DNA of 64,000 bases, taken from positions 1 through 64,000 of the forward strand of contig CAOJCG010000009.1 in assembly GCA_948356915.1 (NCBI GenBank), given 5' to 3'. Each line of letters begins with the position of its first letter. Position 1 is the stretch's first letter. Shown here piece after piece: positions 8,747-17,981 of the stretch. Under the pieces are notes generated by a model. The model searched no databases, had not been told where the DNA came from, and saw only the letters and a program-made list of their open reading frames with translations. The translations under genes were made by a program, and so were the position numbers. The DNA is from an uncultured Clostridiaceae bacterium. GTDB lineage: Bacteria > Bacillota > Clostridia > TANB77 > CAG-508.

Positions 8747-10039
8747 ATGAAAATATTAATGCTAACTTGGGAATATCCACCAAGAATAGTAGGAGGAATT
8801 GCAAGGGTAGTACATGATTTATCTAAAAGACTAATAAAAGATGGTCATGAAGTGACAGTAGTGACCTATAGAGAAGGAAATACACCATATTATGAAGATG
8901 ATAAAGGTGTAAAAGTATATAGAGTTGACAACTATATGATAAAAGCAAACAATTTTATAGAATGGGTTATGCAATTAAATTTTAATATGGTAGCAAAGGC
9001 ATCTGAAATAATTGCAAAAGAAGGGAAATTTGATGTCATACATGCACATGACTGGTTAGTAGCAAATAGTGCAAAAACATTAAAACATGCATATCAAATT
9101 CCAATAATATCAACAATACATGCAACAGAAAGTGGAAGAAATAGTGGAATACATGATGAAACACAAAGGTATATTAATGATACAGAATGGATGCTTACAT
9201 ATGAATCAACAGAAGTTATAGTAAATAGTAACTTTATGAAAGGTCATGTTCAGAATCTATTTGGTTTACCATTTGACAAAATAAATGTAGTACCAAATGG
9301 AATAAATATAACTAATTTTAATGGAATAGAACGAGACTACGAATTTAGAAGACAATATGCTTTAGATAATGAAAAAATAATATTGTATATGGGTCGCTTA
9401 GTATATGAAAAAGGAATACAACACTTAATTTCAGCCATGCCAAAAATATTGAATGGATATAATGATGCAAAACTTATAATAGCAGGAAAAGGTGGAATGT
9501 TAGAAGAGCTAAAATCACAAGCAGAGAGGATGGGAATAGGAAATAAAGTATACTTTACAGGGTACTTAAACTCAAAGCAAGTGCAAAAAATGTACAAATG
9601 TAGTGACATAGCAGTATTTCCAAGTACATACGAGCCATTTGGAATAGTAGCATTAGAAGCAATGCTAGCAGGAGTACCTACAGTAGTATCAGATGTAGGA
9701 GGACTAAATGAAATAGTAGAGCATAAAGTAAATGGAATGAAAAGTTATGCAGGAAATTCAAACTCGGTAGCAGATTCAATATTAACATTATTATATGACC
9801 ATCAATTATGTAGTAGTATTGCAAAAAATGCAAAGTCAAAGGTAAAGCAAGAATATAACTGGAAAAAAATAGCACAAGACACACACTTTGTATATCAAAA
9901 GGCAATATGCCAAACAATGGCAGAAAAGCAAGCAAGGCAAATTGAGCAAGAACAAGCTCAAAAGACTAAAAAAGCTAAGAACACTGATAGCGAGATAACG
10001 AATTTGTTAGCGTTTAAGTCAAAACATGCGTATGCATAA
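8747..10039 (+). CDS. GT4 glycosyltransferase, probable glycogen-type glucan synthase
   Basis: 430 residues with a GT-B fold. The N-terminal MLTWEYPPRIVGGIARVVHD is the typical start of GT4/GT5 synthases (glycine loop), HAHDW near residue 101 is the acceptor-side motif, and EPFGIVALE near 295 carries the EX7E sugar-nucleotide motif. The domain ends around 390; the last 40 residues are a Gln/Lys-rich tail. Together with the GH57 branching enzyme and DUF4912 protein it probably makes an alpha-glucan from ADP- or UDP-glucose in the cytoplasm. The donor cannot be told from sequence; another GT4 role is possible. Ribosome binding site AAAGGAG precedes the ATG. Confidence 0.75.
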   Translation: MKILMLTWEYPPRIVGGIARVVHDLSKRLIKDGHEVTVVTYREGNTPYYEDDKGVKVYRVDNYMIKANNFIEWVMQLNFNMVAKASEIIAKEGKFDVIHAHDWLVANSAKTLKHAYQIPIISTIHATESGRNSGIHDETQRYINDTEWMLTYESTEVIVNSNFMKGHVQNLFGLPFDKINVVPNGINITNFNGIERDYEFRRQYALDNEKIILYMGRLVYEKGIQHLISAMPKILNGYNDAKLIIAGKGGMLEELKSQAERMGIGNKVYFTGYLNSKQVQKMYKCSDIAVFPSTYEPFGIVALEAMLAGVPTVVSDVGGLNEIVEHKVNGMKSYAGNSNSVADSILTLLYDHQLCSSIAKNAKSKVKQEYNWKKIAQDTHFVYQKAICQTMAEKQARQIEQEQAQKTKKAKNTDSEITNLLAFKSKHAYA

Positions 10040-10281
10040 GGTGCCCATTCCAATTGGGGACGTTTCCTAATGGGGTATCTGGCACTTTTGGGAATTGATT
10101 ATAATAGAGATAATTACTAATTCTAAGATTTTTAAATATATACCTTGAATGAATAATAAATGATAATACATATTTTGAATATTTAATGTAGATAGTAATT
10201 TGTAAGTAATATATGAAAAAAATGAAAATGCTCTAAAGAATATTTAAATATTAATAAAAAATTATGAAAGGAGTACACAAT
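10039..10281. other. Intergenic region with one GC-richer repeat-like block
   Basis: Bases 10039-10093 are less AT-rich than the surroundings, starting GTGCCCATTCCAATTGG and ending in GGCACTTTT, with weak self-complementarity (GTGCC/GGCAC). It looks like a decayed interspersed repeat. The rest is AT-rich with nothing recognised. Confidence 0.35.
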
Positions 10282-10617
10282 ATGAATGTGTATGATACAG
10301 CAAACAAATTAGCAAGTGAAATAAAAAGTTCCGAAGAATATAAGCAATACAAAGAAGCAAAACAAAAAATAGACAATAATCCAGACCTAAAACAAAAAAT
10401 AGATGAATTTGAAAAGTTAAGATATGATGTACAAGTATTAGCTATTCAAGGAAAAGAAGCTGGAGAAGAAAAGAATAAAAAACTTCAAGAAATGTATACA
10501 ATACTGATAGGGGAAAAAGAAATAAAAGAATACTTTGATTTAGAAGTAAAATTCAATGTAATGATAGCAGATGTAAATAAAATAATAGCAGAAGCAGTAC
10601 AAGACGTACTACTATAA
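10282..10617 (+). CDS. YlbF/YmcA-family protein
   Basis: 111 residues, all alpha-helical in appearance, with the family pattern: ANKLASEIKSSEEYKQYKEA near residue 6, then NPDLKQKIDEFEKLR at about 37-51. In Bacillus, YlbF and YmcA together with YaaT form a complex that influences RNase Y mRNA processing, competence and sporulation; a similar role here is by family. Start ATG 10282 after AAAGGAG; an earlier in-frame ATG at 10264 precedes that site. A terminator starts 8 bases after the stop. Confidence 0.8.
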   Translation: MNVYDTANKLASEIKSSEEYKQYKEAKQKIDNNPDLKQKIDEFEKLRYDVQVLAIQGKEAGEEKNKKLQEMYTILIGEKEIKEYFDLEVKFNVMIADVNKIIAEAVQDVLL

Positions 10618-10624
10618 ATGTCGA

Positions 10625-10659
10625 AAAAAGTCACAAAAAGTAAAATTGTGGCTTTTGTT
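10625..10659 (+). terminator. Terminator after ylbF-like gene
   Basis: AAAAGTCACAA pairs with TTGTGGCTTTT (one G-T) around a 9-base loop, ending in T-rich sequence. Confidence 0.75.
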
Positions 10660-10706
10660 TTGGAATTAGAAGTTGAAAAGCAAAAGTTAAAAATAGAAAA
10701 AGAGAT

Positions 10707-10812
10707 TGTAGGGGTCGCCACCTTATCAAGCGACCCGATTCCAAAAATATCATTCTGTTTTTATATAATAACATGTGTTTGTGGGTCGCTTGATAAGGTG
10801 GCGACTCCTACA
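10707..10812. repeat. MITE-like palindromic element, 106 bp
   Basis: The left arm starts TGTAGGGGTCGCCACC and runs to 10736; the right arm 10783-10812 is its complement with a single change. The centre is AT-rich. Ends TGTAGGGG/CTCCTACA are those of the family found across the window. No coding capacity. Confidence 0.8.
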
Positions 10813-10868
10813 ATACATATTAAGACAATTAAACAGTTTAATATATAAAATAAAAAAAGGAGGAAAAT

Positions 10869-11588
10869 ATGGAACACATATTTATTTTAATAGGATGTAT
10901 AACAACAATAGCAATATTATACTTTGCACTAGGAGTTAATATAAAGAAAATAAAAAAAGCAGAAAAAAATGAAAAATTAGATGAATTAGTAAGTAGATTT
11001 CCAGAAAATGAAGAAATATGCAAAAGCATTTTAAAAAAATTAAAAAATGAAAAAGTTACAATAAAACAAAATGAAGACAAAGAAAATAAAACAAGCCTAT
11101 ATGTAGCAATTTCAAACACTATATTTATAGCAAATATAAAAGATACATATACTAGAATTCAAACAATAGCACATGAATGTATACACTCTACTCAAAGCAA
11201 GCGAATGCTACTTTTTAATTTTTACTATTCAAACATCTACTTACTATATTTTGTTATTTCAATAATACTTACAATATGTAAGGTTTTTACAAACTATAAT
11301 CTACAAATAATAATTTTATTGCTAATGAGTGCAATATACTATATAATTAGGTCACTCCTAGAAACAGATGCAATGACAAGAGCAAGATACATAGCAGAAG
11401 ATTACATGAAAGAATATATAAAAGAAAAAGAAATAGCTAACATAGAAGAAATACTAGAACTTACCAATACATATGATAAAATTAATAAAATAGGTATACC
11501 TACATATAATTTTTTATTAATAAATAGTAGTCTTATAAAAGTAATAATATATACCTTAATTGTTATAGTAATAAATTTTTTTAGTTAG
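10869..11588 (+). CDS. Membrane-bound zinc metallopeptidase-like protein
   Basis: 239 residues. An N-terminal helix (about 5-23), a soluble part with TIAHECIHSTQS in which HECIH at 102-106 is a HExxH zinc motif, two hydrophobic hairpin helices (about 115-160) and LLETDAMTRAR near 163, where the Glu could be the third ligand of a gluzincin-like site; a last helix ends the protein. No family was recognised with certainty; it vaguely resembles YugP-type peptidases in having a buried HExxH next to membrane helices. Substrate unknown. Start ATG 10869 with AAGGAGG. Confidence 0.65.
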   Translation: MEHIFILIGCITTIAILYFALGVNIKKIKKAEKNEKLDELVSRFPENEEICKSILKKLKNEKVTIKQNEDKENKTSLYVAISNTIFIANIKDTYTRIQTIAHECIHSTQSKRMLLFNFYYSNIYLLYFVISIILTICKVFTNYNLQIIILLLMSAIYYIIRSLLETDAMTRARYIAEDYMKEYIKEKEIANIEEILELTNTYDKINKIGIPTYNFLLINSSLIKVIIYTLIVIVINFFS

Positions 11589-11593
11589 AAGTA

Positions 11594-11622
11594 TTGAAAA
11601 ATAAAGTAAAAAATGTTACAAT
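11594..11622 (+). promoter_or_regulatory. Promoter of membrane protein gene at 11675
   Basis: TTGAAA (11594-11599), 17 bases, TACAAT (11617-11622). Confidence 0.7.
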
Positions 11623-11674
11623 ATTTACATAATTTAACATACTAATTACAACTAATAATTTAGGAGGTAAGAAA

Positions 11675-12361
11675 ATGAAGAATGTAGAAGATATGCTAGA
11701 AAGAGTTACACAGTGGTTACGGCAAGAAGATAGGATACCAAAGATAGTATGTTATACAATGTTTATACTATTTGAGGTGGCATTAATTTTAGAAACAATA
11801 ATACTACTACCTAATTATATTATAGCAACTATAGGAACTTATATAATAATAAGACTATTAGTCTTTTGCAAAGAAAAAGTAATTTTTAAGAAATTTAACA
11901 AGAAGTTAATGGAAATTCCAAAATGTACAATGATAATATTTTTTATATTAACAATAGCTACTTTTGTAATGGCACATTATACTTTTATAGCGGTAATACT
12001 AGTAGCAATTCAAGCTATTATATATCAGAATTTTAAAAATAGTATTAAGCTAAAAATACAAGAAAGTATAAAGCTAGTAGATGAAAATCTTAATAAAGAC
12101 TTTTACAAAAGGGTATATGCCAAATATTTACCATGGAATACAAAAGAAATTGCTAAGTACAAAATAGAAGCATTCAATTTTTATGCAATAAAAGAAGGGC
12201 AGAATGTAGTAATTCGTTACCCAACTAGGCCATATTTAGTAGAGAAAAATAATACAGTACCTAAAAAATACTTAACAGAAAAAAACTCTTGTATAGAAAA
12301 AAGTATAAGCAAAGAGGATTTTACAAAATATTTTTCTTTAGAAAAGAAAGAACATGAGTAA
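11675..12361 (+). CDS. Uncharacterised membrane protein
   Basis: 228 residues with about four hydrophobic helices (roughly 25-45, 46-66, 85-103, 104-120) and a soluble C-terminal half. No family recognised. Its own promoter and TAGGAGG site precede ATG 11675. It contains an in-frame CGG (11720-11722, Arg16) which is decoded without any sign of a frame change; it is the only such CGG I found in a gene of the host's usual codon style. The end overlaps the start of a tiny frame at 12354. Confidence 0.6.
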   Translation: MKNVEDMLERVTQWLRQEDRIPKIVCYTMFILFEVALILETIILLPNYIIATIGTYIIIRLLVFCKEKVIFKKFNKKLMEIPKCTMIIFFILTIATFVMAHYTFIAVILVAIQAIIYQNFKNSIKLKIQESIKLVDENLNKDFYKRVYAKYLPWNTKEIAKYKIEAFNFYAIKEGQNVVIRYPTRPYLVEKNNTVPKKYLTEKNSCIEKSISKEDFTKYFSLEKKEHE

Positions 12362-12467
12362 ATTGAATATTGAAGTGATTTTTATTATATCTAATGTGCT
12401 TTGCATCCCACAAGCTATTTTATGGGGAGAGTATTATAGGATAAAAAATAAAACAAATTATCTGTAA
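12354..12467 (+). CDS. Possible 37-residue membrane peptide
   Basis: ATG at 12354 overlaps the stop of the preceding gene in the arrangement ATGAGTAA, suggesting translational coupling. The peptide starts MSKLNIEVIFIISNVLCIP and has one hydrophobic segment (about residues 7-24) then a basic end. No family recognised and no independent ribosome binding site is obvious, so this could be a chance frame. It ends just before the terminator shared with the Lon-family gene. Confidence 0.35.
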   Translation: MSKLNIEVIFIISNVLCIPQAILWGEYYRIKNKTNYL

Positions 12468-12469
12468 AT

Positions 12470-12499
12470 AAAAACAGGAGTGTAATTACTCCTGTTTTT
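12470..12499. terminator. Bidirectional terminator
   Basis: AAAAACAGGAGT and ACTCCTGTTTTT form a 12-bp stem between convergent genes. Confidence 0.85.
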
Positions 12500-12506
12500 G
12501 ATTTTT

Positions 12507-14886
12507 TTACAAATCCTTGCTAACACTAGCATATTTTTTCAATTTTTCTTGTACCAAATAATTTATAGAACCAGCAGGAAATCTACCATTTGCATCTTTC
12601 TTTCCAGCAGGTACACCAGTTAATATTTCAATACCTTCATCTATAGTAGAAATAGCATAAATATGAAATTTACCATTTTTTACATCTTCAATTATTTCAT
12701 CAGAAAGGCTCAAATTGTTAACATTTTGAATAGGTATTATAACACCATTAGAACCATCTAAACCACGTAATTTACAAACTTGGTAAAAACCTTCTATTTT
12801 ATCATTGACTCCACCAATAGGTTGTATTTCGCCTTTTTGATTTACAGAGCCAGTTACGGCTAAAGTTTGATTAATTGGTATTCCAGACAAACTTGAAAGT
12901 ATGGCATATAACTCTGTACTTGAAGCACTATCACCATCTACACCATTATATAATTGTTCAAAACATATACTTGCTGTAAGAGATAGGGGAACTTCTTGTG
13001 CAAACATTTCACCTAAATAGCCAGTTAAAATTAAAACACCTTTTGAATGTGAAGAACCTGAAAGTTCAACTTCTCTTTCTATATTAACAACACCAGTTTT
13101 ACCGTAAATATGTGTTAGCAGTTATTTTTACAGGTTTTCCAAAAGTATAATCTCCAATTGTCATTATTGTTAAACCATTAATTTGACCTTTTCTTGCTCC
13201 TTTAGTATCAATTAAAAGAGTATTTTGATCAATCATTTCCATATACCTAGAATCATATTTTTTAACTCTTTCAACCCTTTGTTTTAAAGCAATATCAATA
13301 TATTCTGATGTTACTACTTTTTTTCTATCCATTTTAGCCCAAGTGGCAGCTTCACCAATAACTTGACCAATATCAGTAAACCTTGTAGATATTTTATCTC
13401 TGTCATCAGCAATTTTTGAAGCATACTCTACAACTTTGGCAACAGCACCTTTATCTAAATGAGGAAGTTCTTCTTGCTCACAAAAACCATGAATAAATTT
13501 TGCAAGTTTATTTACATTTTCAGTTGTAATAGGAGCATTTTCTTCAAATTCAACTTTTATTTTAAATAGTTTTCTAAAATCACTATCCATAGCCAAAAGT
13601 GTTTGATAAATTTGATCATTTCCTACAACTAAAACTTTAACATCTAATGGAATAGGTTCAGGTTTTAGAGAAACCATAACCATTGAAGAACGTTGGTCTG
13701 CTGTATTTTCTATAGAAATTTCCTTAATACGAAGAGCTTTTTTTAAGGCTTCATAACAAATTCCATTTGCAATTAGGTCTTTAGCTTGAAATATAATGTA
13801 TCCACCATTTGCAATATGAAGAAGACCAGGCTTTAACATAGTGTAATCAGTTTTTAAAGCACCATAGTAATTTTCATACTCTAATTTACCAAATATATTA
13901 TGATAAGAATAATTTGAATCCATAATAACTGGAGAACCTTCTAAATTACTATTATCTACAAATAAGTTAACGCGGTAGTTAAGCCATGGTTTAGGTGGTT
14001 CCTTAGCAGGACCTTGAGTAGCACCTGGGGCACCTTCTTCACCTACAAAAATTGAAATATTTTTTAATATATCTTGCTTAACATCTGTAAGGAATTTATT
14101 AATTTTTTTATTTCTTTTATATTTATTTTTTATATAGTTAATATGTGAGTTAACAGTAAGTAGGGCAATGTTTGCTTGCCATTCTTCAATTTTTTTATCA
14201 GAAGCTCTTTCAATTTCTTTTATCTTACCAATAGCTTCCATTACTTGCTCTTGAACAATTACAGATTTTTCTTCAAATTGTTTTTTAATAGTATCATCTA
14301 ATTTTTCAAATTCTTCCTCTTCAATTGTTTTACCATCAATAATAGGCATCATATAAATACCATTTTGAGCAGATTTAACTTGGAAACCATGTTTTTCAGA
14401 TTCTTCATTTAATTTATCTAATAGGTATGACCTTTTTTCCTCAAATTCCTGTTTAATTAAAGTTTTCTCTTTTTCAAAATCATCATTATTAAAAGTATTT
14501 TTTATATCTTTGCGAATATCTTTAATAAATAAATTCATATTTTCTTCAAACTCTTTACCTTGACCTGCTGGAAGAGAAACTGCAATAGGCTCATTAGGGT
14601 TTTCAAAATTATAAATATAACACCAATCAGAAGGAACTTTTTTCTTTTTAGAAATTTTATCTAAGTAGTTTTTGGCATACATAGTTTTACCAACGCCACT
14701 AGGACCTTCTAAATAGATGTTATAACCTTTAACATCTACATTAACGCCAAACTCTAAAGCTTTAATACCTCTATCTTGACCAATACCAGAGTCAATACCT
14801 TCAAGTTCAGAAGTATCTTCAAATTTAAATACATCTGGGTTACATATCCTTTTTAAATCTTTATAAGATAATTCATTTTTTTTCAT
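12507..14886 (-). CDS. Lon-family ATP-dependent protease (LonB-like), frame broken by one extra C
   Basis: 792 residues when both frames are joined. Part one (13102-14886) has a Lon-type AAA+ domain: Walker A GPSGVGKT near residue 62, a long coiled insert, Walker B-like region and LDVKVLVVGN. Part two (12507-13103) is the S16 protease domain with the catalytic Ser in DGDSASS and Lys in GGVNDKIEG. The break lies at TTA-C-GGTAAA (C complement at 13104): zero frame stops at once, but skipping the C gives ITANTYLGKTGVVNIERE, the expected start of the protease domain. Both halves are well conserved, which argues for recoding or a very recent event rather than decay. Length matches intact relatives (about 780-800). 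Start ATG 14886. Confidence 0.85.
13102..13104 (-). other. CGG(+1) frameshift site in the Lon-family gene
   Basis: Zero-frame codon CGG followed by TAA; reading GGT one base later restores the protein. Same architecture as seven other sites in the window. Confidence 0.7.
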
Positions 14887-14929
14887 TTGTTTTTTTCTCC
14901 TTTAATTTTTATATATTAATTTAATACAT

Positions 14930-15080
14930 TGTAGGGGCGATTTCAATCGCCCGTGGCTTCAGCGAAATGGCTTAAACAAAATAATTTGAGCCATTTCTTC
15001 GAAGAGCGGGCGATTACTAACGCATAACTTATCTCTAACTCGCTGGCGCTCGAAGAGCTAAGAAAAAAATCGCCCCTACA
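14930..15080. repeat. MITE-like element, 151 bp
   Basis: Termini TGTAGGGGCGAT and ATCGCCCCTACA are exact inverted repeats. Internal sequence has further palindromes (AGCCATTTC / GAAATGGCT type). It lies between the Lon-family gene and rimI. Confidence 0.8.
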
Positions 15081-15102
15081 TAACATTTTAATTTTATAAA
15101 TA

Positions 15103-15552
15103 CTATAGTTCTAACGTCATCAAAATTGCGCTATCTACGCCATTATAATATTTCTTTCTCAAGCCAACCTGCTTAAAATCAAATTGTTCATATAAATGAA
15201 TAGCAGGTTTATTATTTTCATTTACTTCTAATGTAATACTAATGCAGTTTTCTTCCTTTGCAATATTAATTAGTTCATTTAAAATAAACTTGGCAAATCC
15301 CATATTTCTTTTATCTTTTCTAGTTACAATATTCATAACATCAGCTATATCAAAAACAATTTTAATTCCACCATAGCAAACAATTTCATCAGCATAACGA
15401 GCTACTAAATAACTAGAATTATTATTTACAAGTTCTTCCTTAAATATTTCATAACTCCAAAAATTATCAAAATTTTCAGCCAAATTTTCCTTAATTTCAT
15501 CCAAATCCGAAACATGCATGGTGTGAATTACCATTTTAGTTAAATCAAACAT
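15103..15552 (-). CDS. rimI: Ribosomal protein S18 alanine N-acetyltransferase RimI
   Basis: 149 residues, a single GNAT domain. The acetyl-CoA loop is visible as VTRKDKRNMGFAKFILNEL (near residues 75-94), followed by ITLEVNENNKPAIHLYEQFDF, the strand-helix characteristic of RimI. It would acetylate the N-terminal Ala of ribosomal protein S18. Its place next to tsaB fits the common Firmicute order tsaE-tsaB-rimI. Start ATG 15552 after TAGGAG. Confidence 0.85.
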   Translation of the reverse strand: MFDLTKMVIHTMHVSDLDEIKENLAENFDNFWSYEIFKEELVNNNSSYLVARYADEIVCYGGIKIVFDIADVMNIVTRKDKRNMGFAKFILNELINIAKEENCISITLEVNENNKPAIHLYEQFDFKQVGLRKKYYNGVDSAILMTLEL

Positions 15553-15587
15553 ATCATTATCTCCTATTTATAGGTTGCATCATATAT

Positions 15588-15632
15588 TGTAGGGGGGCGA
15601 AGCCTTTGGCGACCCAGTGGCGTCAGGGCACC
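15588..15632. repeat. TGTAGGGG-type repeat fragment
   Basis: Starts TGTAGGGGGGCGAAGCC and continues to GCGTCAGGGCACC; partial member of the intergenic family between tsaB and rimI. Confidence 0.55.
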
Positions 15633-15645
15633 TTGTTTTTTTAGC

Positions 15646-16359
15646 CTATTTTTCTCCTTCTAAAGCACGTTCAGCTTGAGATTTTCTTAAATATAGGGGA
15701 GAAAGAATATTAGAATCTCCATAAATTCCTTTATTATATTTATTAAAACCAGCTATTCCAATACTAACTGAAGTTTGATTATTAAGTTCATCTTCTACAA
15801 ATAATGAGTTACGAAATTTGTCTAAAATTAAACTTTTATGACAAACAGCACCATCACCAACAAATAAAATACTAGATGAAGAATATTTATCTAAAAGGTT
15901 TAATACTTCATTAATATTTTTAGCACATAAATCCTCTAACTGAACAAATTCATCACTTTCATTTTTAAAAACACCACAATAAACATTATTATTTTTAGCA
16001 TCAATTAAAGAACAGACAATAGTTGAATTACTTTCAATATTTGAACTTAGAGTATTATAAGCTAAGCCCTCTAATGAACTAACAGAAGTAACAGGTACAT
16101 TTGTAACATCACAAAAAGCCTTAACAGTAGAAACCCCAATACGAACTCCTGTAAAGGAACCAGGTCCAACATTACAGCTAAATAAATCAAAATCAGTAAG
16201 TTTCATATTTGATTCATTTAAAATATTATCAATCATAGGCATTAGTCTTTGTGAATGTGTAAGACTATCATCAATATTTTTTTCAATAATTACATTATTA
16301 TCTTCTAAAACAGCAACAGAACATATTTTAGAAGAAGTATCAATACTTAAAATTTTCAA
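15646..16359 (-). CDS. tsaB: tRNA threonylcarbamoyladenosine protein TsaB
   Basis: 237 residues of the ASKHA-fold YeaZ/TsaB family: MKILSIDTSSKICSVAVLE at the N-terminus, THSQRLMPMID near 34, and NVGPGSFTGVRIGVSTVKAF near residue 63, the signature of the family. TsaB scaffolds TsaD and binds TsaE in making t6A at position 37 of ANN-decoding tRNAs. rimI follows in the same direction; tsaE lies upstream, separated by two genes on the opposite strand. Start ATG 16359. Confidence 0.9.
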   Translation of the reverse strand: MKILSIDTSSKICSVAVLEDNNVIIEKNIDDSLTHSQRLMPMIDNILNESNMKLTDFDLFSCNVGPGSFTGVRIGVSTVKAFCDVTNVPVTSVSSLEGLAYNTLSSNIESNSTIVCSLIDAKNNNVYCGVFKNESDEFVQLEDLCAKNINEVLNLLDKYSSSSILFVGDGAVCHKSLILDKFRNSLFVEDELNNQTSVSIGIAGFNKYNKGIYGDSNILSPLYLRKSQAERALEGEK

Positions 16360-16550
16360 AATAATTCCCTCTTTTCTTAGTCAATATTCTACATTAATAT
16401 ACAAAGTTTGTAAACATTTTTAGATAAAGAAAAGATTACAATAATGTTACAAATATTACACAAATATTATTTTTACATTACATTATAATAATTCGTTGAA
16501 AATATAGGTAAAATATGGTATTTTAATATAGTACAAAAAGGAGAATGATT

Positions 16551-16703
16551 ATGGATATAGAAGATATAAATCAAGAGTTGTTAAACACTCTTTCTATAAA
16601 AGAAAAATCTAATTTAGTTGGTAGACTAGAAAGAAACCTAAGAATACAAAAAATATTATATGAAGATGAAAAAAAGAAACACACAAATGATTATGAAAGA
16701 TAA
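16551..16703 (+). CDS. Small charged protein, 50 residues
   Basis: Starts MDIEDINQELLNTLSIKEK; strongly charged, probably helical. AAGGAG lies 9 bases before the ATG, and the next gene starts 15 bases after the stop, so the two are likely one operon. No family recognised. Being preceded by a good ribosome binding site makes it more convincing than a chance frame. Confidence 0.6.
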   Translation: MDIEDINQELLNTLSIKEKSNLVGRLERNLRIQKILYEDEKKKHTNDYER

Positions 16704-16718
16704 TTGGAGGCATCCTAA

Positions 16719-17078
16719 ATGGATAAAAATAGTACAAATGAACTTACAATAGTAAGGTTAAGTATAATAGATAAAATTAAAAATTTCTTCAAAAAATTAT
16801 TTTCTAAAAAAGCTAAAGTAGAAAACATAGAAGTACAAGAAAATAAAAAGGAAAACACTTTTATTAGTAATATAAAAATACAAGAAGATGATGAAGAAAA
16901 AAGACTATTAAAACTTCAAGCATTAATCGCAGATGATGTAGTAACAGAAGAAGAACTACCAGAAGAAGATGTAAAAGCACTGCACCAGCTATATGATAGA
17001 CAAATACTGCAATTAAAAAAAGAAATAGATGATTATAGAGAAAAAATATTAAAACTTAGAATGAATATAAGTGAGTAA
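16719..17078 (+). CDS. Uncharacterised protein with C-terminal helix
   Basis: 119 residues. A basic amphipathic stretch (KIKNFFKKLFSKKAK, about residues 19-33), an acidic linker and a C-terminal helical segment (LYDRQILQLKKEIDDYREK) that could be a coiled coil. No family recognised. TTGGAGG lies just before ATG 16719. It and the small gene upstream split the usual tsaE-tsaB order and are transcribed against it. Confidence 0.6.
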   Translation: MDKNSTNELTIVRLSIIDKIKNFFKKLFSKKAKVENIEVQENKKENTFISNIKIQEDDEEKRLLKLQALIADDVVTEEELPEEDVKALHQLYDRQILQLKKEIDDYREKILKLRMNISE

Positions 17079-17092
17079 AATTTAAATAATGA

Positions 17093-17125
17093 AAAACAAC
17101 CGATAGTAAAAAAAGTCGGTTGTTT
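17093..17125 (+). terminator. Terminator
   Basis: ACAACCGA and TCGGTTGT flank a loop of about 10 bases, followed by T-rich sequence. Confidence 0.8.
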
Positions 17126-17273
17126 TGTCATATTAATAGAACCTTTGTCGAAAGCCTTGAAAACTATAATTACATAATGTATGTTATAATAGCCTTTTAC
17201 CTAGAAGCACAGGCAATTGATAATCGCCCCTACATCAGAAAATATCTTTTAGGCTATGAGTAATAACTAAATA

Positions 17274-17698
17274 CTATATTTTCTCAATACACAATTGCCT
17301 ATAATCAGGATTATCATGACTTTTCTTAAAAGTAATTTTAGTATAATTTTTAGGAAGAATACTTTCAATAATTTCACCCCACTCAATAAGGCAAATACCA
17401 TTTTCGAAATATTCTTCTCCACCAATAGCATAAAACTCATCTACATCATCTAAACGGTAAACATCAAAATGATAAATATTCATATTCTCAGTATGGTGCT
17501 CATTTACAACAGTAAAAGTAGGGCTAGAAATTTCATCACCAACACCGAAAAATTCTAAGACGCCTTGCGTAAATTTAGTTTTACCGTGAGCCAAGCTCAC
17601 CGCTTAAAACTATAATATCACCGTTTATTTAAACTTTTAGCAAAATTTTTAGCAAAATTAATTGTATCATTTTCATTTTTTGAAATAAATGTTTCCAT
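17274..17698 (-). CDS. tsaE: TsaE, t6A-synthesis ATPase, with two CGG(+1) frameshift sites
   Basis: 140 residues when two single C bases are skipped; family length is about 140-155. Start is ATG 17698 (METFISKNENDTINFAK) after GGAGT. The first break is at AAA-C-GGTGAT (C complement 17623): skipping it gives SLNKGDIIVLSGELG. The second, 37 bases on, is at TCA-C-GGTAAA (17586) inside the Walker A loop: skipping it gives GELGSGKTKFTQG. Later SPTFTVVNEH, HFDVYRL and LIEWGE are all family motifs. TsaE is the ATPase that drives turnover of the TsaB-TsaD complex and is nearly universal in bacteria, so two independent disabling mutations with otherwise perfect conservation would be surprising. Confidence 0.85.
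17586..17623 (-). other. Pair of CGG(+1) frameshift sites in tsaE
   Basis: Extra C at 17623 (before GGT GAT) and at 17586 (before GGT AAA). Between them the protein reads in the +1 frame; after the second it reads in +2. Confidence 0.75.
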
Positions 17699-17981
17699 AT
17701 AAAAACTCCTAATTACTTAATATTATTATTTTATAGCAAATTGTATTATTTGTAAATAGAATTTAAAAAATTTGAAAATTAAGAAAGAATCAAATTTTTT
17801 ATTTGAAGTGTAGCAAAAAGTAACAACATAACAAAGGAAAAAAAAGTGAAATAATAATTTGAAAATAATCAAAAAAGTTTGTTATATGTAAAAAAGTCAT
17901 AAAATGTAATATATTTCCCTTGAAAAAAACTATAAAATGTAATAAAATAAAGCGAATGAAAATAAAAAGGGGAAGTAAATT

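Noticed and set aside
10618-10848. A 76-codon frame starting directly after the ylbF-like gene
   Set aside because: It runs through the terminator at 10625-10659 and a palindromic repeat; the translation has no family features and no ribosome binding site.
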